Shown here in pieces: positions 18,230 through 27,608 of a DNA stretch of 64,000 nucleotides. Where the stretch lies: positions 248,001-312,000 of the forward strand of contig JASNZW010000003.1 in assembly GCA_048499435.1 (NCBI GenBank), in the 5' to 3' direction. The translations under genes and the position numbers were made by a program. Below the pieces are notes generated by a model. That model did not search any database and had not been told where the DNA came from. It saw only the letters and a list, made by a program, of their open reading frames with translations. The stretch comes from DAOTWC01 sp048499435 (GTDB lineage Bacteria > Chloroflexota > Anaerolineae > Aggregatilineales > Phototrophicaceae). How positions within the stretch are numbered: the first letter of the stretch is position 1; each line of letters begins with the position of its first letter.

Positions 18230-19474
18230 CTACAGGCGCGCATCCTCACGAAGGGGGCCAGCGGGCACGGCCGCGCGAACGCCGCTGTCAGGCGCGATTT
18301 TACGAGTTCCCGCCGTCTGGTACAGCACAAACGCCGCCAGCGACAAAATCGTCAGAAATGGGCCAATGACCTCTAGGCCGCCCGCACCCGCCAGCACGCC
18401 GGCGATGCCGGGGGCCAGGGTGAGGCCCAGGCCAGCGGAGCCGATCTGGAAGCCGATGGCGTTCGCGGCATGGCCGCGCCCCAGGCGCTGCGGGGTGGTG
18501 GAGATCATCAGCGGGAAGACGGGGGCCTGGGCAAAGCCCAGCAGCGCCAGGCCAAAGAAGCCGACCGTATTAACCGGGTTCCACCACAGCAGCAGCGCGC
18601 CGGCGGTTGCGCCGACGATGCACCAGCGCACGGCCGCGGCGGGGTTCAGGCGGTTGGCGAAGATGCCAAACACGATGCGGCCAATGGTAAAGAAGCCCCA
18701 GTACAGGCTGACCCACAGGCCGGCCTGGGCGGTGTCAACGCCGCGCGCCAACGTAAACAGGCTGTAGGCCCAGTTGCCGGCAGTGATCTCAACGCCAGCG
18801 AACAGGAAGAACAGCAGAATGCCGACCCACACCAACGGCTGGCGCAGCGTATTTCGCAGCGGAGGGATGGCAGACGCTGGCAGCACATCGACGGCGGCGC
18901 TGCCGTGGCGCAGCGCCCAGTCCTGCCGCCGGGCGACGTAGAGCAGGCTCATGGCCGCTGTGACGACGCCAACAGCGATGTATCCCCATTCCCAGGACAG
19001 ACCCGCGCTGAACATGGCCGTCATCAGAATCGGGCCGAGCGTCGCGCCGACACCGAAAGAGGCGTGCAGCCAGTTCATCAGGCGCGGGCCGAAAGATTCA
19101 GCGAAAAAGGCGTTCATGCCTGAGTCCAGCAGGCCGGAGCCAGCGCCGAGCAGCGCGCCCAGCACGATAAGCGCCAGCCAGGAAGGCGCGATGCCGTAGG
19201 CGATGAGGCCCAGGCCGAGCAGCAGGCAGGCTGTCATAAGCGTGGCGGCGATGCCCAGGCGGCGGATGATGCGCCCGCTAAGAAAGCTGACAGTCAGCGA
19301 GGCAGTGGTCGGGGCCAGCAGCAGCAGGCCCAGGGCGTCAAGCGACACGCCGAACTGCTGCTGCATCGAGGGCCAGGCGATGCCCAGCAGGCTGCCGGAG
19401 GCCCCCAGCATGATAAAGCTGGCATAGGCCAGCGCGATAACGCGGAATTCATGTGTTTTAAACTTCGCTGGCAT
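18230..19474 (-). CDS. MFS transporter
   Basis: This 414-residue protein has about 12 hydrophobic segments and the MFS loop motif SGRIIRRLGIAATL between segments 2 and 3. The segment GMNAFFAESFGPRLMNWLHASFGVGATLGP resembles the FucP/YbjJ branch of sugar and unknown-substrate porters. The second half repeats the layout (YWGFFTIGRIVFGIFANRL). It lies between a small unknown gene and ppgK; a hexose substrate is plausible from the kinase neighbour but unproven. GGAAGG lies about 11 nt upstream of ATG 19474. Confidence 0.85.
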   Translation of the reverse strand: MPAKFKTHEFRVIALAYASFIMLGASGSLLGIAWPSMQQQFGVSLDALGLLLLAPTTASLTVSFLSGRIIRRLGIAATLMTACLLLGLGLIAYGIAPSWLALIVLGALLGAGSGLLDSGMNAFFAESFGPRLMNWLHASFGVGATLGPILMTAMFSAGLSWEWGYIAVGVVTAAMSLLYVARRQDWALRHGSAAVDVLPASAIPPLRNTLRQPLVWVGILLFFLFAGVEITAGNWAYSLFTLARGVDTAQAGLWVSLYWGFFTIGRIVFGIFANRLNPAAAVRWCIVGATAGALLLWWNPVNTVGFFGLALLGFAQAPVFPLMISTTPQRLGRGHAANAIGFQIGSAGLGLTLAPGIAGVLAGAGGLEVIGPFLTILSLAAFVLYQTAGTRKIAPDSGVRAAVPAGPLREDARL

Positions 19475-19515
19475 ATGCGTATTTCAGCCTTCCTATAGCA
19501 GGGCAGGCAGCGCGC

Positions 19516-19986
19516 TCAGAAGTTCGACAGGCTCGACAGGCTGTAGATGTGAAAGCCGCCGCCGCGGCAGAAAGCGATGAACAGGGTAAGATCGTGCTTG
19601 TACTGGCCGCCGAACAGCTCGAAGATGTTGAGCGTGCGGTTGAGTTCGATGATGTGGAAAGTGATGGACGTCTGGTCCTCGTAGTCCATTTCTTCGATTT
19701 CGGTTTCAAATACGCGCTCAGGCATCGGGCAATCGGGCAGATCATCGAGCGCGCTGCTCAGCGCGTTGGCCATCGCGGCGGCGTCGTCGGCGCTGACCCA
19801 CTCGCCCAGGTAGTGATCGTAACGCCCGGACCAGCCAGACTGCGACTCATCGCCTTCCCAATGCTGCGGCTCGGCTGTGCCTACCGGGAGCCAGCCGTAC
19901 ATCTGCGCCAGATCCATGACTTTCTGCCAGATACCGAAATACTCGAACTGGAAAGAGTCGCCGCTGCGGTACAGCTCGACAGCCAT
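19516..19986 (-). CDS. Conserved-looking hypothetical protein, 156 aa
   Basis: I do not recognise this family. The protein is acidic, soluble and without signal peptide or membrane segments. It begins MAVELYRSGDSFQFEYFGIW, has a Trp-rich middle (GWSGRYDHYLGEWVSADDA), an acidic stretch (FETEIEEMDYED) and a hydrophobic C-terminal part (YKHDLTLFIAFCRGGGFHIY). The WVSADDAAAMANALSSAL stretch suggests a helix that might count or bind. It is first in a three-gene minus-strand operon with the MFS transporter and ppgK, 41 nt before the MFS gene. Codon use matches the neighbours, so I treat it as real. Confidence 0.7.
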   Translation of the reverse strand: MAVELYRSGDSFQFEYFGIWQKVMDLAQMYGWLPVGTAEPQHWEGDESQSGWSGRYDHYLGEWVSADDAAAMANALSSALDDLPDCPMPERVFETEIEEMDYEDQTSITFHIIELNRTLNIFELFGGQYKHDLTLFIAFCRGGGFHIYSLSSLSNF

Positions 19987-20190
19987 AACTGCTTTGTCCT
20001 TGTTGCCAAGCGCACTGGCGTTATTGTCGCAGACACGGGCGGCTTTGTCTATGTATGGCGGGCTGGTTTGCCGGGGCGGCGCTGGTTGTTACTTTCTGGC
20101 ACGGTTTGCTGCGCGGAAGGTCACTTGACGCTGCGCGGCGGGCTGTCTGATAATGATACGGATGTGTTGCGCACAGGGAGAAAACAACCT

Positions 20191-21750
20191 ATGACACCCT
20201 ACAAGCCGGTTATGCTCATTATTCTGGACGGCTGGGGTATTCGCGAAATGGAACACGGCAACGCCGTGCTGCTGGGCAAAACCCCCAACTACGACCGCTG
20301 GACGCGCCAGCTTGAACGGTCAATCGTGGATACGTCCGGCGAAAGCGTGGGGCTGGTCCCGGACCAGATGGGGAATTCGGAGGTCGGGCATCTGAACCTG
20401 GGCAGCGGCCGCGTCGTATACCAGGATATTTCGCGCATTGATATCGCCATTAAAAACGGGACGCTGGCGCAGCGCCCGCCGCTGGTGGAGGCCATTCAGA
20501 AGGTGAAGGCCAGCGGGAAAAAGCTGCACCTGGTGGGGCTGCTGGGGCCGGGCGGCGTCCACAGTCACGAGAGCCACCTGTTCGCGCTGCTGGATGTGTG
20601 CCAGCAGAACGGCGTTGATCCCGTTATTCATGTGATTACTGACGGGCGCGACACGCCGCCCGACAGCGGCATCGGCTTCCTGGCGCGCCTGCAGGCTAAA
20701 ATGGACAGCGCCGGCGTGGGGCGCATCGCGACGGTCAGCGGGCGCTATTATGCGATGGACCGTGATAAGCGCTGGGAACGGACGGCGAAGGCGTTTGACG
20801 CGATGGTCTGGCGCAAGGGCCTGCACGCGGCGACTGCGCGCGAAGCCATCCAGCAGTCGTATGACAGCGGCGTGACTGATGAGTTTATTGTGCCGACGGT
20901 GGTCGGTGACGACCCGGCCCTGCGCGTAGAGGCAGGCGATGCGCTGGTGTTCTACAACTTCCGCGCCGACCGCATGCGCCAGATCGTACAGGCGTTCGCG
21001 CGCCGGGAATTTGAGGGCGCCAGCCACTTCACTTACCTGGATGATCTGTATATCGCGACGTTCACAGAGTATATGGAAGACCTGCCGGTGCAGGTCCTGT
21101 TCCCGATGGAGCTGCTCACCAACACGCTGGCGGAGTGGCTGAGCAAACACGGTTTGAAGCAGTATCACTCAGCGGAGACGGAGAAATACCCGCACGTAAC
21201 GTTCTTCTTCAACGGGCGCAATGAGGACCCGTTTCCGGGCGAGGACCGCGCCATTATCCCGTCCCCCAAGGTGGCGACGTATGACCTTAAGCCGGAGATG
21301 AGCGCCTACGAGCTGACCGCGGCGATGCTCAAGCGCCTGGAGACGCATGACGACGACTTCATCCTCATCAATTTTGCCAACCCTGATATGGTCGGGCACA
21401 CGGGTGTGCTGGCGGCGGCTGTAAAGGCGGTCGAGGCGGTGGATGAGTGCGCCGGGCGGCTGGTCGAAGCGGTGCTTAAGAAAGGCGGCGCGGCGATTGT
21501 CACCGCCGATCATGGCAACTGTGAGCGCATGATTGACGAAAACACTGGCCACCCGCACACCTATCACACTGTTGGGCCGGTGGCGCTGTTCGTGATTGGC
21601 GATGGTTACTTTGGCCTGCATTCGCGCGGCATCCTGGCGGATGTTGCCCCAACGGTGCTCGACCTGATGGGGCTGGCGAAGCCGCCGGAGATGACCGGCC
21701 GCAGCCTGATTCAGACCAAACCCGAAGATGTGAAGCCGCATCAGGATTGA
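20191..21750 (+). CDS. gpmI: 2,3-bisphosphoglycerate-independent phosphoglycerate mutase
   Basis: This 519-residue Mn2+-dependent enzyme interconverts 3- and 2-phosphoglycerate in glycolysis. The N-terminal metal site LIILDGWGIRE and the nucleophile Ser in QMGNSEVGHLNLG (about residue 63) are intact. The inserted transferase domain has GLLGPGGVHSHESHL, ITDGRDTPPDSG, SGRYYAMDRDKRW and FYNFRADRMRQI. The C-terminal metal residues lie in NFANPDMVGHTG and TADHGNCERM. Length and order are normal. ATG 20191 has GGGAG 10 nt upstream; a long in-frame extension upstream is not supported. A ThuA-family gene follows 7 nt later. Confidence 0.96.
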   Translation: MTPYKPVMLIILDGWGIREMEHGNAVLLGKTPNYDRWTRQLERSIVDTSGESVGLVPDQMGNSEVGHLNLGSGRVVYQDISRIDIAIKNGTLAQRPPLVEAIQKVKASGKKLHLVGLLGPGGVHSHESHLFALLDVCQQNGVDPVIHVITDGRDTPPDSGIGFLARLQAKMDSAGVGRIATVSGRYYAMDRDKRWERTAKAFDAMVWRKGLHAATAREAIQQSYDSGVTDEFIVPTVVGDDPALRVEAGDALVFYNFRADRMRQIVQAFARREFEGASHFTYLDDLYIATFTEYMEDLPVQVLFPMELLTNTLAEWLSKHGLKQYHSAETEKYPHVTFFFNGRNEDPFPGEDRAIIPSPKVATYDLKPEMSAYELTAAMLKRLETHDDDFILINFANPDMVGHTGVLAAAVKAVEAVDECAGRLVEAVLKKGGAAIVTADHGNCERMIDENTGHPHTYHTVGPVALFVIGDGYFGLHSRGILADVAPTVLDLMGLAKPPEMTGRSLIQTKPEDVKPHQD

Positions 21751-21757
21751 GAAAAAC

Positions 21758-22402
21758 ATGACCGGCAGGGCGTTAATTGTGCAGGGCGGCTGGGATGGCC
21801 ATGATCCGCAGGGCGCGGCGAACCTGTTCAGCGCACAACTGGCGGCGCGGGGCTTTGAGGTCGTGGTTTCCGACACGCTGGATGCGTTCAAAGACCTGGA
21901 GCTGGGCGCGTTCGATGTGATTATCCCGGTTTGGACGATGGGCGCGATCACGTCAGCGCAGCTTGGCCCGCTGCTCAGCGCGGTGCGGGGCGGGGTGGGG
22001 CTGGCCGGCGTTCACGGCGGCATGGGTGACGCCTTTCGCGGCGAACCCGAATACCAGTTTATGTGCGGCGGGCAGTGGGTGGCACACCCTGGCGGCGACG
22101 GTATCGCCTACGAGGTGTATATGGACGGCGAGCCGCACGCCATCACGGCGGGCCTGCCCACGATCCACGTGAAATCTGAGCAGTATTATATGCATGTAGA
22201 CCCGGCGATAACGGTGCTGGCAACGACACGCTTTGGCGACACTGTAATGCCTGTAACCTGGGTCACGCATTACGGCCAGGGGCGGGTGTTTTACTGTTCG
22301 CTGGGCCACCAGGTGAACGTGCTCACCGAGCCGACTACGCTGGAAATGGTGACACGCGGCATGCTGTGGGCGGCGGGCCGGCTGGACGCCGTTAAAGCAT
22401 AG
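21758..22402 (+). CDS. ThuA-domain protein
   Basis: This 214-residue protein is a single ThuA-like glutamine-amidotransferase-fold domain. It has ALIVQGGWDGHDPQG, a VVVSDTLDAF segment, VGLAGVHGGMGDAFRGEPEYQFMCGGQW and PVTWVTHYGQGRVFYCSLGH, which are the conserved blocks of the family. ThuA proteins are linked to trehalose, sucrose and other sugar metabolism, and some act as 3-ketoglycoside-related enzymes; function here is not known. It starts 7 nt after gpmI and is followed by a terminator, so it closes a two-gene operon. Confidence 0.85.
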   Translation: MTGRALIVQGGWDGHDPQGAANLFSAQLAARGFEVVVSDTLDAFKDLELGAFDVIIPVWTMGAITSAQLGPLLSAVRGGVGLAGVHGGMGDAFRGEPEYQFMCGGQWVAHPGGDGIAYEVYMDGEPHAITAGLPTIHVKSEQYYMHVDPAITVLATTRFGDTVMPVTWVTHYGQGRVFYCSLGHQVNVLTEPTTLEMVTRGMLWAAGRLDAVKA

Positions 22403-22478
22403 GGACACGCCGCTGCCCATGAGGGCGGCGTTTCCGGCGCTGGGCGAATCAGGCTGCAGTGTGCCCACCTTCCCAGCG

Positions 22479-22516
22479 CGCATTAGCGCCGCCGCGAGCG
22501 GCGCTTGTGCGTTTTT
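22479..22516 (+). terminator. Rho-independent terminator after the ThuA gene
   Basis: An 8-bp stem (22485-22492 with 22498-22505) is extended by a five-pair outer stem across one mismatch (22479-22483 with 22507-22511) and is followed by TTTTT at 22512-22516. Confidence 0.75.
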
Positions 22517-22583
22517 GGGGCATAAACAGTTTGCTGGCTGTTGGGTAAAATCACGCACGCGATGAAACGGAGGGAGGCACAGC

Positions 22584-24095
22584 ATGGATATTCAGGTGAA
22601 AGCAGGCGAGCTGCACGCGGCGGCAGTTGAGGCGCTGATCATTTATCTGTTTGAAGGCGGCCAACTGAACGGAGCGGCGCAGGCGCTTGACAGCGCGTTG
22701 GGCGGCGTCCTCAGCGAGTTAATCAGCGCCGGCGACATGGCCGGTAAGGCGGGCCAGTCCGCTGTGCTGTACCCGCGCGGCGCTGTCGCGGCGCGGCGGG
22801 TTGTGGCTGTCGGGCTGGGGCCGGCAGATGCGTTCACAGCCGACCAGGCGCGGCGGGCGGTCGCCCAGGGGCTGCAAAAGGCGCGCGAGCTGAAGGCGGC
22901 CACCGCCGCCACCGCGCTGCCGGTCGGTCACCTGGACCTGACCGCGGCGGCGGAGGCTGCGGCGGAGGGCGCGCTGCTGGGCCTGTACAGCTATCATGGC
23001 CAGAAAACCAAGGAACCGGACGCGCCGCTGCCTGAAACCCTTACGGTGTGCGTTGAGCCTGACGAGGTGGCAGCTGTTGAGGCGGGCGTCAGGGCTGGTG
23101 TTGTGATTGCCGAGTCGGTTTGCCTCGCGCGCGACCTGGTGAATCTGCCGCCTAACATCTGCACGCCGGCGTATCTGGGGCAGACGGCGGCGGAGATAGC
23201 GCGCGAGGCCGGCCTGAAAGCGGAGGTGCTGGAGCGGCGGCAGATCGAGGCGCTGAGCATGGGCGCGCTGCTGGGGGTGGCGCAGGGCAGCGACGCGCCG
23301 CCGCGTTTCATCATTCTGGAGCACAACGCCGGGCGGGCCGACGAGCTTGACACGATTGTGCTGGTAGGCAAGGGAGTCACGTTTGACACCGGCGGCTATA
23401 CCATCAAAACCGCTGAGGGGATGGTCGGCATGAAAAGCGATATGGCGGGCGCGGCGGCGGTGATTGGCGCTATGCGCGCGCTGGGCAAGCTGGCTGTGCC
23501 GCTGCACGTTGTCGGGCTGGTTCCGGCGGTGGACAACATGATCAGCGGGCACGCTTACCGCCCGCAGGAAGTGCTGACGGCCAGCAACGGCGTGACGATT
23601 GAAATTATCAGCACCGATGCTGAGGGCCGCCTGATTCTGGCGGACGCGCTGGCGTTCGCGGCGCGCTATAAGCCGGCGGCGGTGGTGGATATTGCCACGC
23701 TGACGGGCGCGTGTGTTGTGGCGCTGGGCGCGGTGGCGGCGGGCCTGTTCAGCACCGACGACCGGCTGCGCGATGCCCTGCTGGCGGCGGCTGAGCGCAC
23801 CGGCGAGAAGGTGTGGCCGCTGCCGCTGTTCCCGGAATATGACAAGCTGATTGAGTCGCAGACGGCGGACATCAAAAACAGCGGCGGACGTTTCGGCGCC
23901 GCGGCGATCGCGGCGGCTTTTCTGCGCCATTTTGTGGATTACCCGGCCTGGGCGCACCTGGATATAGCTGGCATGGCTGGCATCGAGAGCATGGGCGGCG
24001 GCAGCGGCGGCGCATATGTGCCGACCAAAGGGGCGACCGGTTTTGGCACGCGGCTGCTGGTCGAGCTGGTGCGCCGCTGGCAGCGCCCGGCCTGA
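22584..24095 (+). CDS. pepA: Leucyl aminopeptidase (M17)
   Basis: This 503-residue cytosolic aminopeptidase has the M17 two-domain order. The catalytic domain shows VGKGVTFDTGGYTIK, then MKSDMAGAAAV, and STDAEGRLILADAL with the metal-binding Asp and Glu residues, plus ATLTGACVVALG near the C-terminus. The family releases N-terminal residues and some members bind DNA; only the peptidase role is supported. The signature NTDAEGRL appears as STDAEGRL, a mild change. GGAGGGAGG lies 6 nt before ATG 22584 and a TAAAAT box lies at 22546-22551. It stands alone between a terminator and a separate MFS gene. Confidence 0.93.
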   Translation: MDIQVKAGELHAAAVEALIIYLFEGGQLNGAAQALDSALGGVLSELISAGDMAGKAGQSAVLYPRGAVAARRVVAVGLGPADAFTADQARRAVAQGLQKARELKAATAATALPVGHLDLTAAAEAAAEGALLGLYSYHGQKTKEPDAPLPETLTVCVEPDEVAAVEAGVRAGVVIAESVCLARDLVNLPPNICTPAYLGQTAAEIAREAGLKAEVLERRQIEALSMGALLGVAQGSDAPPRFIILEHNAGRADELDTIVLVGKGVTFDTGGYTIKTAEGMVGMKSDMAGAAAVIGAMRALGKLAVPLHVVGLVPAVDNMISGHAYRPQEVLTASNGVTIEIISTDAEGRLILADALAFAARYKPAAVVDIATLTGACVVALGAVAAGLFSTDDRLRDALLAAAERTGEKVWPLPLFPEYDKLIESQTADIKNSGGRFGAAAIAAAFLRHFVDYPAWAHLDIAGMAGIESMGGGSGGAYVPTKGATGFGTRLLVELVRRWQRPA

Positions 24096-24198
24096 GCAGA
24101 CAGCGCGCCGCCTAATTTAACCCTGGCGCGCCGCAAATGCAGTATACTGCGCCAGCAACCCGCATCGCTGGGGTTGTGCGGGCGGGCAAGGGGGGCTT

Positions 24199-26217
24199 AT
24201 GGCGGCGGCTGGCTATACAGTGGCGTTTCCAGCGGACGAGCGCGAATACCGGCGGCGTATTCGCGCCTGGACGATGTACGACTGGGCAAATTCGGCGTTT
24301 GCGACGACGATCCTGGCCGCGGTCCTGCCTATCTATTACAGCCAGGTGGCGGGCGCGACGCTTCCCAGCGCGGCGGTTGCCACCTCATACTGGAGCCTGG
24401 GCCTCAGCATCTCGTTGATTATCGCGGCGGTGCTGTCGCCGATTCTGGGCACTGTGTCCGACATTATGCGCGGCAAGAAGCGCTTCCTGGCGTTGTTCGC
24501 CGCAGTGGGCATCCTGGGAACGGCGGCGCTGGTGTTTGTCGGCACGGGCGACTGGATGCTGGCCTCGATCCTGGCGATTATCGGGCGCATCGGTTTTACC
24601 GGGTCAATCACATTTTATGACGCGCTGCTGCCGCATGTAGCGCGACCGAAAGACCAGGACGCGGTATCCACGCGCGGCTACGCCACCGGCTATCTGGGGG
24701 GCGGGCTGCTGCTGGCGGTTAACGCCGTTATGATCTTCACGCTAGGGTTTGAGGCCGGGGCGCGGCTTTCCTTCTTCAGCGTGGCGGTCTGGTGGGCGGT
24801 GTTCTCGCTGCCGCTGTTTCGCCAGGTTCCAGAGCCGGTGACGGCCACCGCCGCGCTGACGCCGGGGCAGACGGTGCTGTCAGCGAGCTTCGGGCGCATC
24901 TGGGGGACGATGAAGGATGTGCGCCGCTACCGCGAGCTGTTCAAGTTTCTGATCGCCTTTCTGATTTACAATGACGCTATCGGCACGATTATCGGCGTTG
25001 CCGCTATCTACGGCGCTGAGCTGGGCTTTGGCGACATTGAGCTGATCCTGGCGCTGCTGCTGGTGCAGTTTGTGGGCATTCCTTTCAGCCTGATCTTTGG
25101 CTATCTGCCCAGCTCCAACGGCCGCCGGCGCGCCTTTTTCCTGGCCTTTATCGTGTTCAACCTGGTGGTGCTGCCGCTGGTGGGCATCGCAGGCGCGGCC
25201 GCCCTGCCGCAGTCAGTGACCGGCGTGCTGCTGCCGCCATACGAGAGCGTGGATGGCTTCGCCGGGACAGGCGTATATCGCGTTGGCGACAGCGCCCTGC
25301 GCCTGGCGGATGGCTGGGAGACGCGCACGGCGCCTGCCGCTGACCTGGGCGGCGGCGCGGACGCTGTGTATGCTGTCTCCGCTGCGCCGGACGCGCAGTT
25401 AGCGTTCGATTTCAACGGCCAGGAAGTGGTGCTTACGCACAGCACAGGGCCAGATCACGGTATCTGGGCGGTGCTGCTGGACGGCGCGCCGCTGACGGCG
25501 GCTAAGGACGGTCAGGAAACTGCGGTCGTGATCGATGCCTTCAGCCCGACGCCGCGCTATGGCCTGACGCGGACATTCAGCGCGCCAGCGCCGGACCGCC
25601 ACACGCTGACGCTGGTCAACACCGGCGCGGGACACCCTGACAGCGCCGGGACGGTGCTGTCGGTGGCGCAGCTTGAGGTGCTGACGCCGGTAAGCCAGAG
25701 CAGCCTGCCGGTTATCCTGGGGGCGATTATCGCACTGCAGGCGGTGGGGCTGCTGTTCGCTTATTTTGTCGGGCAGCGGCTGTTTGCCGGGCTGGCCGGC
25801 CAGATGAACACGAAGCGCAGCATCGTGCTGGCGCTGGTGATTTACTGCGTCATCGCGATGTGGGGCTTTGTCCTGAACTCCGTGATTGAATTCTGGTTTC
25901 TGGCGTGGATGGTCGCCATCGTGCAGGGCGGCAGCCAGGCGCTCAGCCGCAGCCTGTACAGCGTGATGTCGCCGGCGTCAAAAAGCGGCGAGTTCTTTGG
26001 CCTGTTTGGCGTGATGGAGAAGTTCGCCGCGTTTATCGGGCCGCTGCTGTTCGCGCTGGCGGTGGTGGCGTTCGGCAGCAGCCGCCCGGCGATTCTGGTG
26101 CTGATCGCCTTCTTTATTGTCGGGGGCTACCTGCTGACGCGGGTGAATGTGGACGAGGGGCGGCGCGTGGCTGAACAGGAAGACGCGGCGCTGCTGGGCG
26201 GCGCGGCAGAGGGGTAA
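24199..26217 (+). CDS. UMF1-family MFS transporter with inserted soluble domain
   Basis: This 672-residue membrane protein opens with the UMF1/Atg22-like signature RAWTMYDWANSAFATTILAAVLPIYY and has hydrophobic segments throughout. UMF1 proteins usually have about 420-460 residues. The excess is an insert at about residues 345-503 between membrane segments near the middle of the protein. It is rich in beta-strand-like sequence (AFDFNGQEVVLTHS, GIWAVLLDGAPLTA, HTLTLVNTG) and resembles a carbohydrate-binding or galactose-binding-like sandwich, though I cannot name the family. The insert joins a predicted loop, so it is probably extracytoplasmic. AAGGGGGG precedes ATG 24199. Substrate unknown. 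Confidence 0.82.
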   Translation: MAAAGYTVAFPADEREYRRRIRAWTMYDWANSAFATTILAAVLPIYYSQVAGATLPSAAVATSYWSLGLSISLIIAAVLSPILGTVSDIMRGKKRFLALFAAVGILGTAALVFVGTGDWMLASILAIIGRIGFTGSITFYDALLPHVARPKDQDAVSTRGYATGYLGGGLLLAVNAVMIFTLGFEAGARLSFFSVAVWWAVFSLPLFRQVPEPVTATAALTPGQTVLSASFGRIWGTMKDVRRYRELFKFLIAFLIYNDAIGTIIGVAAIYGAELGFGDIELILALLLVQFVGIPFSLIFGYLPSSNGRRRAFFLAFIVFNLVVLPLVGIAGAAALPQSVTGVLLPPYESVDGFAGTGVYRVGDSALRLADGWETRTAPAADLGGGADAVYAVSAAPDAQLAFDFNGQEVVLTHSTGPDHGIWAVLLDGAPLTAAKDGQETAVVIDAFSPTPRYGLTRTFSAPAPDRHTLTLVNTGAGHPDSAGTVLSVAQLEVLTPVSQSSLPVILGAIIALQAVGLLFAYFVGQRLFAGLAGQMNTKRSIVLALVIYCVIAMWGFVLNSVIEFWFLAWMVAIVQGGSQALSRSLYSVMSPASKSGEFFGLFGVMEKFAAFIGPLLFALAVVAFGSSRPAILVLIAFFIVGGYLLTRVNVDEGRRVAEQEDAALLGGAAEG

Positions 26218-26320
26218 ATGGAGGGGCGCTGCTTTCGGACCGGCGTTATGCGTTCGCGCATCATTTCCAGCCGGCAAGCCGCGCGCAGGCAAAGCGCGCT
26301 GACCGCTGGCGGCAGGTTGT

Positions 26321-27586
26321 TCAGCGGGTATACAGACGGTAGAGGATTTCGCCGGCTTTGGGGACGAACAGCGTTCCCTCGCCCTCGCGGCCGCGCCACG
26401 CTTCCGGGTTGACGCTGGCCGGGTCAAGATAGCCGAGGTTGAGCCGGTCACAATCGGCAGCGCTGATTTTCGAGGCCAGCGTAACGCGGATGCGCGGCTG
26501 TTCGACACCGCCGCTGAAAGCGCCGGCGCCCTTGACGTGCGTGCTGTGCGCCAGCACACCCAGCGGCACAGTTTTGAACTGATCCCACTGGCTAAGGAAG
26601 TAGTCGCGCACATGATAGCCAATGCGGTAGATATGCGCCCCGTGCACATGGCTGACGGTGTCCAGGTGCGGCGCGTAAACCACGATTTCGCCGCCGTCCG
26701 CCACAACCGGTTCCAGCTTATAAACCGCTTTGGCCGCCGTCCACAGCTCGTCATACATGGGTGGCGCCCACGATAGAACGCGCTGAAACGGGGCCGCGCA
26801 CCAGCGGATGTGCAGGCGGCTGGAGAGATCAGCGGCGGCCTGGAACGCGGCGCGATGGTCGCCCACAAACACGCCTGCCAGCTCGTCGCCCTGGACAACA
26901 AGGCTGGCCAGCGTGACCGGCGTCGGGACCAGCGCCGCCGCCGCGTGGATGATGTCGCGCACCGGCGTGCTGCACGTGCCGATAATCTCCATGATGGTGA
27001 TGAGCGCGCCCAGCCAGTGGGTGACGTTAATCATTTCCGGGCCGGAGATGCCGGGAAACAGGTATTTAGCCCCGCCCGAAAAACCAGCGACCTCATGGGG
27101 GAAGGTGGGGCCGAGGATGAGGATGTGATCGTAATCCAGCACGCGGCGGTTGATGCGCACCGGGACAGCGCCGCCCAGTGAAGGATGCCAGGCCGCGCCG
27201 GCCAGCTCGCGCAGGCGCTCGGCTGTGAGCGTCCCGATCTGAGTCAGCGCGTCCGGGTTGGACCAGTCGTGGTTAAAAAGCCCGATGTGGGCGAAGGCGC
27301 TGGCGCGTTCAGCCGGGGTGATGCCGACCAACCGGCACAGCGCGGCGTCGTCCAGCGGCGGGTGCGTGCCCAGCGCGACCATGAAATCGAGGCGCGCGGT
27401 GTCGCTCAGGATGTCCGTGACCATGCGAAACAGCAGCGGCAGCGGCAGCGACCGTGTGTGATCGGGGATAAGCACAAGCACGCGGCGCTGGCTGAAGCGG
27501 CCTGCCAGCCCGTTGGCCAGCGCGGCGTAGATATCTGCCGGCGCGAGCGCTGCGCCCGCCGCTGCTGTCGCCTGTGCGTAGAGCAT
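26321..27586 (-). CDS. LarA-like (DUF2088) nickel-pincer racemase family protein
   Basis: This 421-residue protein resembles lactate racemase LarA. It has LVLIPDHTRSLP at the N-terminal DUF2088 domain, VALGTHPPLDD, and the conserved PHEVAGFSGGAKYLFPG segment whose Lys corresponds to the residue that holds the nickel-pincer nucleotide in LarA. The C-terminal domain contains YAPHLDTVSHVHG. LarA homologues racemise or epimerise various 2-hydroxyacids; substrate cannot be read here. Cofactor genes larB/C/E are not in the window. I chose ATG 27586 (GGAAG 8 nt upstream); a frame extending to 27667 would overlap the preceding FHA gene. Confidence 0.78.
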   Translation of the reverse strand: MLYAQATAAAGAALAPADIYAALANGLAGRFSQRRVLVLIPDHTRSLPLPLLFRMVTDILSDTARLDFMVALGTHPPLDDAALCRLVGITPAERASAFAHIGLFNHDWSNPDALTQIGTLTAERLRELAGAAWHPSLGGAVPVRINRRVLDYDHILILGPTFPHEVAGFSGGAKYLFPGISGPEMINVTHWLGALITIMEIIGTCSTPVRDIIHAAAALVPTPVTLASLVVQGDELAGVFVGDHRAAFQAAADLSSRLHIRWCAAPFQRVLSWAPPMYDELWTAAKAVYKLEPVVADGGEIVVYAPHLDTVSHVHGAHIYRIGYHVRDYFLSQWDQFKTVPLGVLAHSTHVKGAGAFSGGVEQPRIRVTLASKISAADCDRLNLGYLDPASVNPEAWRGREGEGTLFVPKAGEILYRLYTR

Positions 27587-27608
27587 TACGGGCGCTTCCA
27601 GAGGGGGG

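Noticed and set aside
19549..20190. Upstream extension of gpmI by 214 codons
   Set aside because: It runs antisense over the 156-residue gene at 19516-19986, and the GpmI family begins at the 20191 Met.
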